In this document: piece by piece, positions 25,411-33,781 of the stretch | Layout: each line of letters begins with the position of its first letter | Position numbering within the stretch: position 1 is the stretch's first letter | Source of the DNA: Tissierella sp. | GTDB taxonomy: Bacteria > Bacillota > Clostridia > Tissierellales > Tissierellaceae | NCBI GenBank assembly: GCA_012735585.1 | Contig: JAAYGX010000094.1 | Coordinates: 1-40,923 of the forward strand | Reading direction: 5' to 3' | Length of the DNA stretch: 40,923 nucleotides | Notes under the pieces: model-generated | What the model was told of the DNA's origin: nothing | Seen by the model: the letters and a program-made list of their open reading frames with translations, nothing else | Databases searched by the model: none | Program-made: the position numbers and the translations under genes

Positions 25411-26778
25411 TTGAATCAAAAAAATAATTTAAACTATTATCGTAGTGAAACTATTAAGTTGACAATACCTGTATTTTTGGAATTACTCATCAGTAGTCTT
25501 TTCGGAATGGTGGATATGATGATGGTAGGCAATAGTGGTCCTTCCCATATTACGACACCATCTATTGCTGCAATTGGTATAACAAATCAGGTAATATTTA
25601 TAGGCATCGCTATGGCTCAGGCCATGAGTGCTGGTGGTACTGCAATGATATCTAGATATTATGGAGCTAATAAATTGGAAAAGGTCCCAAATGTAGTAAA
25701 GCATCTAATAATCCTTATGATCGCCCTATTAATCATTCCCTTTATTGTAGTTAGTCAATCCATACCTGAAAGTCTAATGGGCTTTATTGGAGCGGAGCAA
25801 GATACTATTATTGTAGGAATTAATTATTTTAGAATTATTACATTAGGCTTTATTTTTCAATCCTTGAACCTTGCCATATTTGCATCAATGAGGGGTAGTG
25901 GTGATACTAGGACCCCTATGATAATAAATATATCTATTAATTTACTAAATGTAATTGGAAACTATATCTTAATTTATGGCAAATTAGGACTTCCAGCCCT
26001 TGGAGTTACAGGAGCAGGTCTGTCTACTTCTTTATCTCATGTAATAGCAACAATCGTATTGCTTGTAATATTATTAGGTAAATATCATATAGTTAAATTA
26101 GATTTATCAGATGGTTTTAAGTTTAGTAAGCCTATTATGAGAAATCTCATTAAGGTAGGTGGTCCTGCCGCCTTGGAGCAAGTTGGATTTAGGGTAGGGG
26201 TAATATTTTTTATAAAGATTGTATCCAGCCTAGGTACTGTAGTATATGCCACTCATCAAATTGCCTCCAGTATCATAAGCCTTTCCTTCGCACCGGGTCA
26301 GGCCTTTGGTATCGCTGCATCTACTTTAGTAGGTAAATCCCTTGGTGAAGAAAGGGTAGACCGAGCCGATACATTTATAAAAGAAACAAATCGCTTGGCA
26401 TTGTTATCTTCTATTTTTTTCGGTTTAATATTTTTCTTCTTTGGATCAAAACTTACAGCTTTATATACTAATGATCCACAGATTATTGAGCAATCTATTG
26501 GTGTTATGAAAATTATAGCAATTATCCAGCCATTCCAGGCTTCTGCCTTTGCTATTTCTGGTGGTTTAAGGGGTGCTGGAGATACTTTATCTACTTTAAT
26601 CGTTACCATAATAGGTGTAGTCTTTGTTAGACTAATCATAGCATATATACTCATTAATTATGTAGGACTAGGATTAGCTGGGGCATGGCTTGCCATGCTA
26701 TTTGATCAATTAACTAGATGGGCAGGTATCCTTATACGATATAGAACTGGTAGATGGAAGGACATTAAGTTAAAGTAG
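25411..26778 (+). CDS. MATE-family multidrug efflux protein
   Basis: This intact 455-residue MATE transporter has 12 predicted membrane segments in two repeats. It would export drugs or other organic cations in exchange for Na+ or H+. Recognisable elements are MVDMMMVGNSGP near residue 30, SAGGTAMISRYYGA, the mid-protein MRGSGDTRTPMIIN, and its second-half counterpart SGGLRGAGDTLSTLI. Translation starts at TTG (25411), with AGGAG eight bases upstream. It is divergent from the maltodextrin operon and probably independent of it. Substrate unknown. Confidence 0.9.
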   Translation: MNQKNNLNYYRSETIKLTIPVFLELLISSLFGMVDMMMVGNSGPSHITTPSIAAIGITNQVIFIGIAMAQAMSAGGTAMISRYYGANKLEKVPNVVKHLIILMIALLIIPFIVVSQSIPESLMGFIGAEQDTIIVGINYFRIITLGFIFQSLNLAIFASMRGSGDTRTPMIINISINLLNVIGNYILIYGKLGLPALGVTGAGLSTSLSHVIATIVLLVILLGKYHIVKLDLSDGFKFSKPIMRNLIKVGGPAALEQVGFRVGVIFFIKIVSSLGTVVYATHQIASSIISLSFAPGQAFGIAASTLVGKSLGEERVDRADTFIKETNRLALLSSIFFGLIFFFFGSKLTALYTNDPQIIEQSIGVMKIIAIIQPFQASAFAISGGLRGAGDTLSTLIVTIIGVVFVRLIIAYILINYVGLGLAGAWLAMLFDQLTRWAGILIRYRTGRWKDIKLK

Positions 26779-26807
26779 ATAGTTTTTATATATTTTTGTT
26801 ATGACAT

Positions 26808-26843
26808 TTAAAAAAATCTGCGACAAGTTTCTTCTCGCAGATT
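26808..26843 (-). terminator. intrinsic terminator between converging genes
   Basis: AATCTGCGA and TCGCAGATT form a perfect 9-bp stem with an 11-base loop. On the minus strand a run of T follows, so it best terminates the CWC gene at 26925. It may also slow transcripts of the plus-strand MATE gene ending at 26778. Confidence 0.75.
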
Positions 26844-26924
26844 CTTATTGCATTGGTAAAAAGGAAACCTTCCAAATACTATCTTTATTTTAGTAACAAC
26901 ATTCCCATTGTTAAGATTCTGAAA

Positions 26925-27149
26925 TCAAATATTCTTATTATCTGTAATCCCTGGACTAAATGTATTCTCCTGTTTATATGTATCTATACATGATTTACAT
27001 ATACAAGCTACCTTTTTTTTATCTTTTGGCAGTGTATCTAGAAGTTCTCTAGGTACTGTGACATCATGGCACCAACAATCTTTGCTCAGCATACAACCAT
27101 TATCCTGTCCACATATAGGACAAGCCCTTGTATCATCTTTGATTTCCAT
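26925..27149 (-). CDS. Cys_rich_CWC-family small protein
   Basis: This 74-residue protein contains the Cys_rich_CWC pattern: ACPICGQDNGCMLSKDCWC, then VPRELLDTLPKDKK, then CICKSCI. That makes eight cysteines in all, probably metal binding and cytosolic. The family's function is unknown. GGAGGAG lies 7 bases before the ATG, and a terminator follows. A repeat-like element separates it from the citC end, so it may be expressed separately from the methylaspartate operon. Confidence 0.8.
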   Translation of the reverse strand: MEIKDDTRACPICGQDNGCMLSKDCWCHDVTVPRELLDTLPKDKKKVACICKSCIDTYKQENTFSPGITDNKNI

Positions 27150-27181
27150 CTATAAGCTCCTCCTTTGGTGTATGTTTTAAT

Positions 27182-27257
27182 CTGTATCCTGAATGCTAGT
27201 GAAGGATCTTGACCCTATTTGCAGCCCGAAAGATTCCTCGCTACACTCGGAATGACA
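27182..27257. repeat. dispersed-repeat-like element with two small inverted repeats
   Basis: On the minus strand the element opens with GTCATTCCGAGTGTAGCGAG, which includes ATTCC-N11-GGAAT, and ends with ATCCT-N12-AGGAT. It is more GC-rich than its surroundings. The 'CATTCCGAG.GTAGCGAGGAATCT' type of word is familiar from intergenic repeats in many Clostridia. Only one copy is in this window, so the repeat status is recalled and not shown here. Confidence 0.5.
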
Positions 27258-27285
27258 AAACAACTTTCCACACGTTTATCTACAA

Positions 27286-28305
27286 TTATTCCCCTTGAAT
27301 CTTCTTTATAACGTCACTACCTTTATCTGATTTTAAGAATTCTATTGTACTATTCGGTAGGTACCCAAATGCTTCCTCCATCCTATCTTCTTTAATCAGT
27401 TTTCTGACCCATGAAGCACTGATCACAATATCATCTAATGACTTTCTTTCAAATATTTTAACCTCTATGCCACGGCTTCTAAGAATCTCCTTCATTGAAT
27501 TATTATAAGCCAATGTGACTACATCTGTAGGCTCTGAACCAAAGAATCTAATATCTATTTCTAAATCCTTAGCTATTTTATCTGCAAAAATACTACCATC
27601 CAATTTAGTATATATATCTAGCATCTCATCTTTTCTCTTTATAAAATAAGTAGGAAATGTTCCTTGGGATATAATATAAGGACCTCCCTTAATTAGGGTA
27701 ATCTTATCATTATTAGATAATTCGTTTTTTAATATATTAAATCTATCTATAAAGGGAAATATTGATTGATCCTCTTCAACAACAAATACCAGTAGCTCAT
27801 CCACATTCTCTAATGCCTTCTCTATTACATATTTATGGCCTAAGGTCATTGGATTACAATTAACTACCATTGCCCCTCTTTTTCCTTCCTTGTCCTTAAT
27901 AGATGATTTGACTTCCTTTATCCACTTACTATAGTTATAAAATCCACCCTCAAATAGGGCGACTCGATCTGTTGAGTATACTTCTGTAAGCCCAAGTGAT
28001 TCAAATATTAATTTATTACATGATGTTGTAAAGACAAAGAAGGAAGGAATATTACTTTCTATTAGATAATTTAATAGTGAATTATAAATGATACTCATTG
28101 TACCTTGCCCTTGATATTCTTCATCAGAGAAGAAATATTTTAATATATTCCCTGATGCAGATCCTGTAGCTATAATTTTGCCACTATCCCGTATGACAAA
28201 TGTTTTATCTGGGTTATCATATATTACATCATATTTATTTAGGAAATCCCTGATTTCCTTTATTTCCTTATCATTACTTTTGTTTATTTCATCACTGAAA
28301 AACAT
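27286..28305 (-). CDS. citC: [citrate/citramalate lyase] acetyl-ligase
   Basis: This enzyme of about 339 residues uses ATP and acetate to acetylate the thiol of the lyase acyl-carrier subunit, switching the lyase on. An N-terminal GNAT-like domain (SGKIIATGSASGNILKYF, then DEEYQGQGTMSIIYNSLL) is followed by the nucleotidyltransferase domain (GAMVVNCNPMTLGHKYVIE, then SASWVRKLI). This is the usual CitC layout and length. The ATG at 28311 touches the ribosome site GAGAGGG, so I prefer the ATG at 28305. It is the last gene of the ten-gene operon. In this context its target is most likely citramalate lyase. A hairpin lies between citF and citC. Confidence 0.92.
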   Translation of the reverse strand: MFFSDEINKSNDKEIKEIRDFLNKYDVIYDNPDKTFVIRDSGKIIATGSASGNILKYFFSDEEYQGQGTMSIIYNSLLNYLIESNIPSFFVFTTSCNKLIFESLGLTEVYSTDRVALFEGGFYNYSKWIKEVKSSIKDKEGKRGAMVVNCNPMTLGHKYVIEKALENVDELLVFVVEEDQSIFPFIDRFNILKNELSNNDKITLIKGGPYIISQGTFPTYFIKRKDEMLDIYTKLDGSIFADKIAKDLEIDIRFFGSEPTDVVTLAYNNSMKEILRSRGIEVKIFERKSLDDIVISASWVRKLIKEDRMEEAFGYLPNSTIEFLKSDKGSDVIKKIQGE

Positions 28306-28374
28306 ATCCATCCCTCTCTATCTTTCAATTATTTTATGTACGAATATGGTGTGAATGCCGCAACATATGTAGAC

Positions 28375-28408
28375 AAATAAAGAGTCGCTAGAATGCAACT
28401 CTTTATTT
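28375..28408 (-). repeat. hairpin between citF and citC
   Basis: AAATAAAGAGT and its exact complement form an 11-bp stem with a 12-base loop, directly after the citF stop. No T-run follows on the minus strand beyond the T-rich stem, so it may reduce or stabilise the transcript and need not end it. A lower citC dose would suit a catalytic activator. Confidence 0.55.
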
Positions 28409-28416
28409 GTATTTAT

Positions 28417-29898
28417 TTATTTTTTCACTTCATATATATAGTCTATTATACTACCATCTCTATATTCAGACAATCCTATTATTCTACCTGTTTTTTCTAT
28501 TGGTTTTGCCTTACCCATTATGTTTTCTGCATATTCTTTTAAATCCTTAATGTCTATAATATTTAAATTAGCCTTTTTAAAGGATTCTATCAAATCAGTT
28601 CTTAATGGATTAACGCAAATTCCTCTTTCAGTTACCAATACATCTACTGTAGTTCCCGGAGTCGTTATTACATCAACTCTATCTTTTATTAATGGAATTC
28701 TTGATGAGAATAGTTTTGATACGATAATAGATACTTTACTGCCTGCTGCAGTATCTGCATGACCACCAGAACCACCCATTAACACTCCATCTGCCCCTGA
28801 TGTCACGTTTACGTTAAAATCAACGTCTATTTCCGTAGCTCCAAGGATAACTATATCTAGATTATCTACTACTGAAGATACTCTAGGATTACCATATTGT
28901 GATCCACTCATTCTTATATGATTTGGATTTCTCTTTAAGGATTCTATAGCTTCCAAATCAAAACATTGCACATCAAATAATGATGAAAATAATCCTTCTT
29001 CTAGCATACCTGTTAGATATCCAGTGATACCACCGGAAGCAAAACTTCCTTTTATATTATTTTCAATCATATAGTCCCTTAAATAATCAGTTACTGCTAA
29101 AGATATACCACCTGCGCCACTTTGGAAACTTAAACCATCTTTAAGTAGTCCCGTAGCTTCCATAACTTTTAGTGTATCTTTTGCAATTTTCAATCCTATT
29201 GGGTCTTTTGTAACCCTGGTCGTACCTGATACGATACCTTCTTTACGACCTATGGAATCTATCACCAATACCTGGTCTACATAGTCCTCAGTTATATCAG
29301 CTGGATAGTTTGGATACTCTACCAGTGCATCAGTTACAGAGATCACCGTTTTAGCCTTTATACTATCAGCTATAGCATATCCCAATGTACCACAGGAGTT
29401 GTGTCCATTTACACCGGATATATTTCCAAATTTATCTGAACTTGGAGATGCTATAAAAGCAACATCAATCACTATATCTTCATCTAATATAGATCTAGCT
29501 CTACCACCGTGAGTTTGCATTATGATTTTACCTTTTAACTCACCATAAGAAATAGCTTTTGCTAAATCTCCACTGATATAGGATGTCACTATATTTTCAA
29601 TCGTACCATCTTTAAGTAGAGGTATGATTTCAGCATGGACAGGAAATAGAGAACTTGCCACTAAGGTAATTCCTTTAATTCCTTTACTTTGGATTTCCTT
29701 CATAATTGTATTTAAGACGCTGTCACCATTTCTCAAATGATGATGGAAAGATACAACTGCATTATCTTTTAAGTCTAGACCTTTAATTAACTCTTCTACA
29801 CTATTGATTACTTTATCCTTAGCCTTGCTTTTAGAAGGAAATTCTGATTTATTTAGAACCTTTACAGTTGATAAGTCTGTATTATTTAAGTAATTCAT
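28417..29898 (-). CDS. citF: citrate/citramalate lyase alpha subunit (acyl-ACP transferase)
   Basis: This subunit of about 493 residues exchanges the acetyl group on the carrier for the substrate acid, forming citramalyl-ACP (or citryl-ACP). Typical CitF sections are VVSFHHHLRNGDSVLN, FQSGAGGISLAVTDYL, GSFASGGITGYLTGMLEEGL and MGGSGGHADTAAGSK. The frame is open from 29922, but AAGGAGG lies 6 bases before the ATG at 29898, which I choose. It overlaps the end of citE by 17 bases. Context argues for citramalate as the substrate: glutamate mutase, methylaspartase and a hydratase precede it in the operon. Confidence 0.94.
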   Translation of the reverse strand: MNYLNNTDLSTVKVLNKSEFPSKSKAKDKVINSVEELIKGLDLKDNAVVSFHHHLRNGDSVLNTIMKEIQSKGIKGITLVASSLFPVHAEIIPLLKDGTIENIVTSYISGDLAKAISYGELKGKIIMQTHGGRARSILDEDIVIDVAFIASPSSDKFGNISGVNGHNSCGTLGYAIADSIKAKTVISVTDALVEYPNYPADITEDYVDQVLVIDSIGRKEGIVSGTTRVTKDPIGLKIAKDTLKVMEATGLLKDGLSFQSGAGGISLAVTDYLRDYMIENNIKGSFASGGITGYLTGMLEEGLFSSLFDVQCFDLEAIESLKRNPNHIRMSGSQYGNPRVSSVVDNLDIVILGATEIDVDFNVNVTSGADGVLMGGSGGHADTAAGSKVSIIVSKLFSSRIPLIKDRVDVITTPGTTVDVLVTERGICVNPLRTDLIESFKKANLNIIDIKDLKEYAENIMGKAKPIEKTGRIIGLSEYRDGSIIDYIYEVKK

Positions 29899-30742
29899 CA
29901 TATTCCTCCTTATAGTCTCCACTCATTCTTAATAAATTTAGAGCTCTTTTAATAATTGGTGCATCAATCATTTTACCTTCCAATGAGAATGCTCCTAATC
30001 CTTTTTCATTTGCTGCTTTTACACCTTCTACAACTCTTAAAGCATAGTCAATTTCTGCTACTGTTGGTGAAAACATTTTATTGATTTCTTCAACATGTCT
30101 TGGACTGATTACAGTTTTACCTGTCATTCCTAAATCCTTAGCATTTTTGGTATCAATTTTTAAACCTTCTATATCATCGGTATCAGTAAATGGTGTATCA
30201 AAGGCCTGGATACCTTTTGCTTTAGATGCTGCTATGATTCTTGATCTGGCATATTCAATTTCTTTAGACTCTTTAGTTCTCTTAGCCCCTAAATCAAGAG
30301 TTAAGTCCTCCGCACCTAAAAACAGACCTATAATTCTGTCAGAAATCAGTACAATATCTAGAGCTGTTTCTAGACCTATAGCTGTTTCAACAAGTGGTAT
30401 AACATCTAAATCTAGATTGTTTTCATTCATATATTCTTCCAATTTAGACATTGACTCTACACCAGCCTTTGGAAGTACGATACCAGTTATATTTAAGTCC
30501 TTTATCGCCTCTAAGTCATCATAAAAATATGGGCTGTCTAATGGATTAATTCTAATAAATTTAGCAGTTTTGGATTTAAATGTAGATAAATATTCTCTCA
30601 CTAAAATTCTAGCTGCATCCTTTTCAGGTAACGCTACAGCATCTTCTAAATCTATAATTACACCATCAGCCCCTAATATATCTGAGCTTTGTAACATCCC
30701 CGGGTTATTACCTGGGATAAAGAGTAGTGTTCTATAATTCAT
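29882..30742 (-). CDS. citE: citrate/citramalate lyase beta subunit
   Basis: This 286-residue HpcH/HpaI-type TIM barrel cleaves the acyl-ACP intermediate, here to pyruvate plus acetyl-ACP if the substrate is citramalate. Visible elements are RTLLFIPGNNPGMLQSSDIL at the start, DGVIIDLEDAVALPEKDAAR, IRINPLDSPYFYDDL, IPLVETAIGLE and LGAEDLTLDLGAKRT, which carry the conserved Arg, Glu and Asp of the metal site. It starts within the citD stop codon (TAATG). Length is normal for CitE. Confidence 0.95.
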   Translation of the reverse strand: MNYRTLLFIPGNNPGMLQSSDILGADGVIIDLEDAVALPEKDAARILVREYLSTFKSKTAKFIRINPLDSPYFYDDLEAIKDLNITGIVLPKAGVESMSKLEEYMNENNLDLDVIPLVETAIGLETALDIVLISDRIIGLFLGAEDLTLDLGAKRTKESKEIEYARSRIIAASKAKGIQAFDTPFTDTDDIEGLKIDTKNAKDLGMTGKTVISPRHVEEINKMFSPTVAEIDYALRVVEGVKAANEKGLGAFSLEGKMIDAPIIKRALNLLRMSGDYKEEYDELLK

Positions 30743-31020
30743 TAACTTTCCACTCCTCTCTTAATACATGCTTTTACTCTAGCTTTTATGGTAAAGTCCA
30801 ATGCTCCTTTATCTTTAGCGATAACTTTAACATCATTTACTCCTTCTTCTATAAGCGTATCATGTATTACTTTTTTTATATCTTCGCCAAACTGTTTTTC
30901 TACAACACTTTCTAATTCTATATGGATATTTCCCTCACCTTTAGATATCATGATTAGAATGTCATTAGATTCAACAGATCCAGCTGTAGCCATTTTTTTG
31001 ATTTCTACTTTTGTGACCAT
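30742..31020 (-). CDS. citD: citrate/citramalate lyase acyl-carrier (gamma) subunit
   Basis: This 92-residue acyl carrier bears the phosphoribosyl-dephospho-CoA arm. The attachment serine is Ser18 in AGSVESNDILI, matching the 'GT-x-E-S' site of CitD. The rest (EGNIHIELESVVEKQFGEDI) is typical. It overlaps the end of the upstream hydratase gene by 16 bases. The proteins that make and attach its prosthetic group (CitG, CitX) are not encoded in this window. Confidence 0.93.
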   Translation of the reverse strand: MVTKVEIKKMATAGSVESNDILIMISKGEGNIHIELESVVEKQFGEDIKKVIHDTLIEEGVNDVKVIAKDKGALDFTIKARVKACIKRGVES

Positions 31021-31565
31021 TCTAAATATTCATTCCTTCCCATTTTATATAAATCATTTCCTTTAGCATCATTCATCACTGTTACCGGGAAATCTTCTAC
31101 ATATACTTTTCTAATAGCTTCTGCACCTAAATCTTCATATGCTATAACTTCTGATGATTTTACAGTTTGTGCTATTAATGCTGCTGCTCCACCTATTGCA
31201 CCAAAGTATACTGCACCATTTTTTACTATACTATCTACTACTTCTTGGTCTCTTTTACCTTTTCCTATCATACCTTTAAGCCCCGCATCTAGTAATTGTG
31301 GTGTATAGGAATCCATTCTATAAGAAGTAGTTGGCCCAGCAGAACCAATTGGTCGATCTCCTTTTGCTGGCGCTGGACCTACATAGTAGATAACAGCCCC
31401 TTCTGGGTCAAATGGTAGCTCTTTACCTTCTTCTAATAGTTTTACTAGTCTTGCATGTGCTGCGTCTCTAGCAGTATATATATATCCAGTGATATAAACA
31501 TCATCACCTGCTTTTAAATCTTTTAAGTCTTCAACAGTTAAAGGTGTTTTTAATTGTATTTTCAT
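31005..31565 (-). CDS. mesaconase/fumarase class I beta (C-terminal) subunit
   Basis: This 186-residue protein matches the C-terminal domain of class I fumarases (swivelling domain). Motifs are LKAGDDVYITGYIYTARDAA, IYYVGPAPAKGDRPIGSAGP and TTSYRMDSYTPQLLDAGLKG, ending with EDFPVTVMNDAKGNDLY. Sequence alone says fumarate hydratase family. Position between methylaspartase and citramalate lyase argues that with the alpha subunit it hydrates mesaconate to (S)-citramalate, as the two-subunit mesaconase of C. tetanomorphum does. The frame extends to 31607, but GGAGGG lies 5 bases before the ATG at 31565, giving the standard N-terminus MKIQLKTPL. Confidence 0.92.
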   Translation of the reverse strand: MKIQLKTPLTVEDLKDLKAGDDVYITGYIYTARDAAHARLVKLLEEGKELPFDPEGAVIYYVGPAPAKGDRPIGSAGPTTSYRMDSYTPQLLDAGLKGMIGKGKRDQEVVDSIVKNGAVYFGAIGGAAALIAQTVKSSEVIAYEDLGAEAIRKVYVEDFPVTVMNDAKGNDLYKMGRNEYLEWSQK

Positions 31566-31575
31566 ATTTACCCTC

Positions 31576-32418
31576 CTATAGAATAACTTGCTTATGTCTA
31601 GCTGCATGACAATTTATATTTACAGCAACTGGCAATCCTGCAATATGAGTTGGATAAGATTCGATATTTACCTTAAATGCCGTAGTTTTTCCACCATATC
31701 CTTGTGGTCCTATGCCAAGTTTGTTTATTTCTTCTAGCATTTCCTTTTCCAGTGCTTCATAGAAAGGATTATCTGAGTATTCATCCATATCTCTCATAAG
31801 AGAATGTTTTGCTAAGAAAGCAGCTTTTTCAAATGTACCACCGATACCTACTCCTACTACCGTTGGAGGGCATGGGTTTGGTCCAGCTAGCACTACAGAT
31901 TCAAGAATAAAGTCTTTAACCCCTTGTAGACCTTCGGCTGGTTTTAACATCTTAATTCTGGACATATTTTCAGATCCGAAGCCTTTAGGCGCTTCAGTTA
32001 TGGATAATTTATCCCCTTCTACTATATTATAATGAATAACTCCAGGAGTATTGTCCTTAGTATTTACTCTATCTAGTGGATCTTTTACTACTGATTTTCT
32101 TAAATATCCTTCTTCGTATCCTTCTCTAATACCTTGGTTAATAGCATCTTCTAAGGATCCATTTACTATATGAACATCTTGACCCATCTCTACAAACACT
32201 ACTACCATCCCTGTATCTTGGCACATTGCTACTTGGTCATTCTTTGCGATTTCTGCATTAACAAGTATTTTATCAAGTGTTGCAGATGCTAGTTCCCAAT
32301 CTTCTTCTTCTCTCATCTTCTTTAGTCTAGCTAATACGTCTTCTGGTAAAAAGTAATTGGCTTCCATTACAAGTCTTTTTACTTCTTTAGTTATTAAACC
32401 CGTATCTATTTCTCTCAT
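31576..32418 (-). CDS. mesaconase/fumarase class I alpha (N-terminal, iron-sulfur) subunit
   Basis: This 280-residue subunit carries the [4Fe-4S] cluster. Three candidate ligand cysteines are in the expected places: Cys66 (AMCQDTG), Cys183 (GPNPCPPTVVG) and Cys270 (NINCHAARH). KGFGSENMSRIKML is a family signature. It is the partner of the beta subunit, encoded 10 bases downstream. The most probable reaction is mesaconate + H2O = (S)-citramalate (EC 4.2.1.34), and fumarase activity may coexist. The cluster should be oxygen-sensitive, fitting an anaerobe. AAGGGTGG lies 7 bases before the ATG. Confidence 0.92.
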   Translation of the reverse strand: MREIDTGLITKEVKRLVMEANYFLPEDVLARLKKMREEEDWELASATLDKILVNAEIAKNDQVAMCQDTGMVVVFVEMGQDVHIVNGSLEDAINQGIREGYEEGYLRKSVVKDPLDRVNTKDNTPGVIHYNIVEGDKLSITEAPKGFGSENMSRIKMLKPAEGLQGVKDFILESVVLAGPNPCPPTVVGVGIGGTFEKAAFLAKHSLMRDMDEYSDNPFYEALEKEMLEEINKLGIGPQGYGGKTTAFKVNIESYPTHIAGLPVAVNINCHAARHKQVIL

Positions 32419-32488
32419 TTGATAACCACCCTTTATTTTAATAATATTATTTTTAATAATAAGGTTTATATGCGCAATTATTTAATTA

Positions 32489-32510
32489 CACCACCTCAAA
32501 TGAGGTGGCG
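32489..32510 (-). repeat. hairpin between mal and the mesaconase genes
   Basis: CACCACCTCA and TGAGGTGGCG form a 10-bp stem (one G-U pair) with a 2-base loop in the 119-base gap. No T-run follows on the minus strand (TGTAATTAAATAA), so a processing or stabilising hairpin within the operon is likelier than a terminator. Confidence 0.5.
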
Positions 32511-32537
32511 TATTTAATTTTAAGCTTTTTAATTTAA

Positions 32538-33779
32538 CTATGCTCTTCTGCTAGCTAAAGCTAAAACTCTATTCATTTCATTGTTAACTAACATAATACC
32601 TTCGTCAACACCCATTCCTGGTTTAGCTAATATTTGAGTTGCTCCACATGCCATAGCAATGTTTGCACAGATCTCAGCACTTCTACCAGTTTCATTACAA
32701 GTACCACCGATATATGAACCTATTCCTACTTCATTACAGTAAGTAATAGCTTCGATTGTGTTGTTTACTCCACCTAAGTCTGGAGTTTTAACTTGAATCA
32801 TGTGTCCTGATTTGTTATCTGCGAAGTATTTTACGTCTTCAAGAGTATTACACCATTCGTCAGCTACAAGCTCAACAGTGATTCCTTTTGCTTCTAAGCT
32901 AGCTCTTAAGTCTCTCATAGCTTCCATTTGAGCTGTTCTTGAACCAACATCCATAGGTCCTTCGATTCTTAAGTGGAATGGTTTAGCAGCTTCTTCACAT
33001 TTTCCTAGATATTCTGTCATAGCTTCAATATCATCATTTAATAATTCTCCGATAGTTCCATATACGTCAATATGGAATATTGGGTTATAGTCTTCATTAG
33101 CTCTATGTGTAAGAACTCTATCTCTTAACCATTCAATATAAGCAATTAGTTTTTCACCTTTAAGTCCTAATTTTTCTTCAACGTTGTTGAAAAGACCATG
33201 TGGTAAAACATCTGCTTCTTTAATAATCATTTTGTCAGCATTTGTATATCTATCATCACCTGATTGAGTGAATATTGGAATTCTATTTAATTCGATTCCT
33301 GTGTTGTACTCTGCTTTTACAACTTCAGCCATTGTAACTTTTTTAGCTTTAGCTGCTGCATCTAATACAGCTTGAGTTAAACCATATCTAATTGCAGTGT
33401 GAAGTCTAGTTCCGTCGATCGTCATGTGGTCTATTTCTTCTGCAAACTCTTTAAAATCTACAACGTCTCTACCAACTAATTTTTCTTTGATAGGTCCTTC
33501 AATTAGAGGTATGAAATCCTCTGCTAAGAATAAAGGATCTCTACCACCAGCTCCTGAGTATTTAACAGCAGCACAGTCTCCATGAGCAACTGATCCGTCT
33601 TCTAGGATTAATAAAACAGATATACTTTCCCCCGCTTGTCTTACTTGAGTAAAGCCTTCTATAACTGGCTCTCCTAAATAAAACATACCGTCATTTTTAG
33701 CACCTTTTTTTATTGCTTGTTGGTCATCAAAATAAAATCCAGTTTTACCTGCAGCACATACAATATCAACTATTTTCAT
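32538..33779 (-). CDS. mal: methylaspartate ammonia-lyase
   Basis: This 413-residue enolase-superfamily enzyme removes ammonia from (2S,3S)-3-methylaspartate to give mesaconate (EC 4.3.1.2). The length equals the characterised clostridial enzyme. Its catalytic residues occur at the same numbers: His194 (LPHGLFNNV) and Lys331 (IQVKTPDLG). The Mg2+ ligands are Asp238 (FHIDVYG), Glu273 (RIEGPMD) and Asp307 (ELVADEWC). The ribosome site GGAGGG lies inside the end of glmE, whose stop is 2 bases before the ATG. It is the second step of the pathway, after glutamate mutase. Confidence 0.97.
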   Translation of the reverse strand: MKIVDIVCAAGKTGFYFDDQQAIKKGAKNDGMFYLGEPVIEGFTQVRQAGESISVLLILEDGSVAHGDCAAVKYSGAGGRDPLFLAEDFIPLIEGPIKEKLVGRDVVDFKEFAEEIDHMTIDGTRLHTAIRYGLTQAVLDAAAKAKKVTMAEVVKAEYNTGIELNRIPIFTQSGDDRYTNADKMIIKEADVLPHGLFNNVEEKLGLKGEKLIAYIEWLRDRVLTHRANEDYNPIFHIDVYGTIGELLNDDIEAMTEYLGKCEEAAKPFHLRIEGPMDVGSRTAQMEAMRDLRASLEAKGITVELVADEWCNTLEDVKYFADNKSGHMIQVKTPDLGGVNNTIEAITYCNEVGIGSYIGGTCNETGRSAEICANIAMACGATQILAKPGMGVDEGIMLVNNEMNRVLALASRRA

Positions 33780-33781
33780 TT

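Noticed and set aside
25411-26778. Recent duplication between the intact MATE gene and the broken one at 10300
   Set aside because: The N-terminal motifs differ strongly, so they belong to different MATE subgroups.
30081-30524. 147-codon plus-strand frame inside citE
   Set aside because: It is antisense to a fully recognisable CitE and has no ribosome site.
32538-33779. Enolase or muconate-type enzyme in place of methylaspartase
   Set aside because: Length and all five active-site residues match methylaspartate ammonia-lyase at identical positions.
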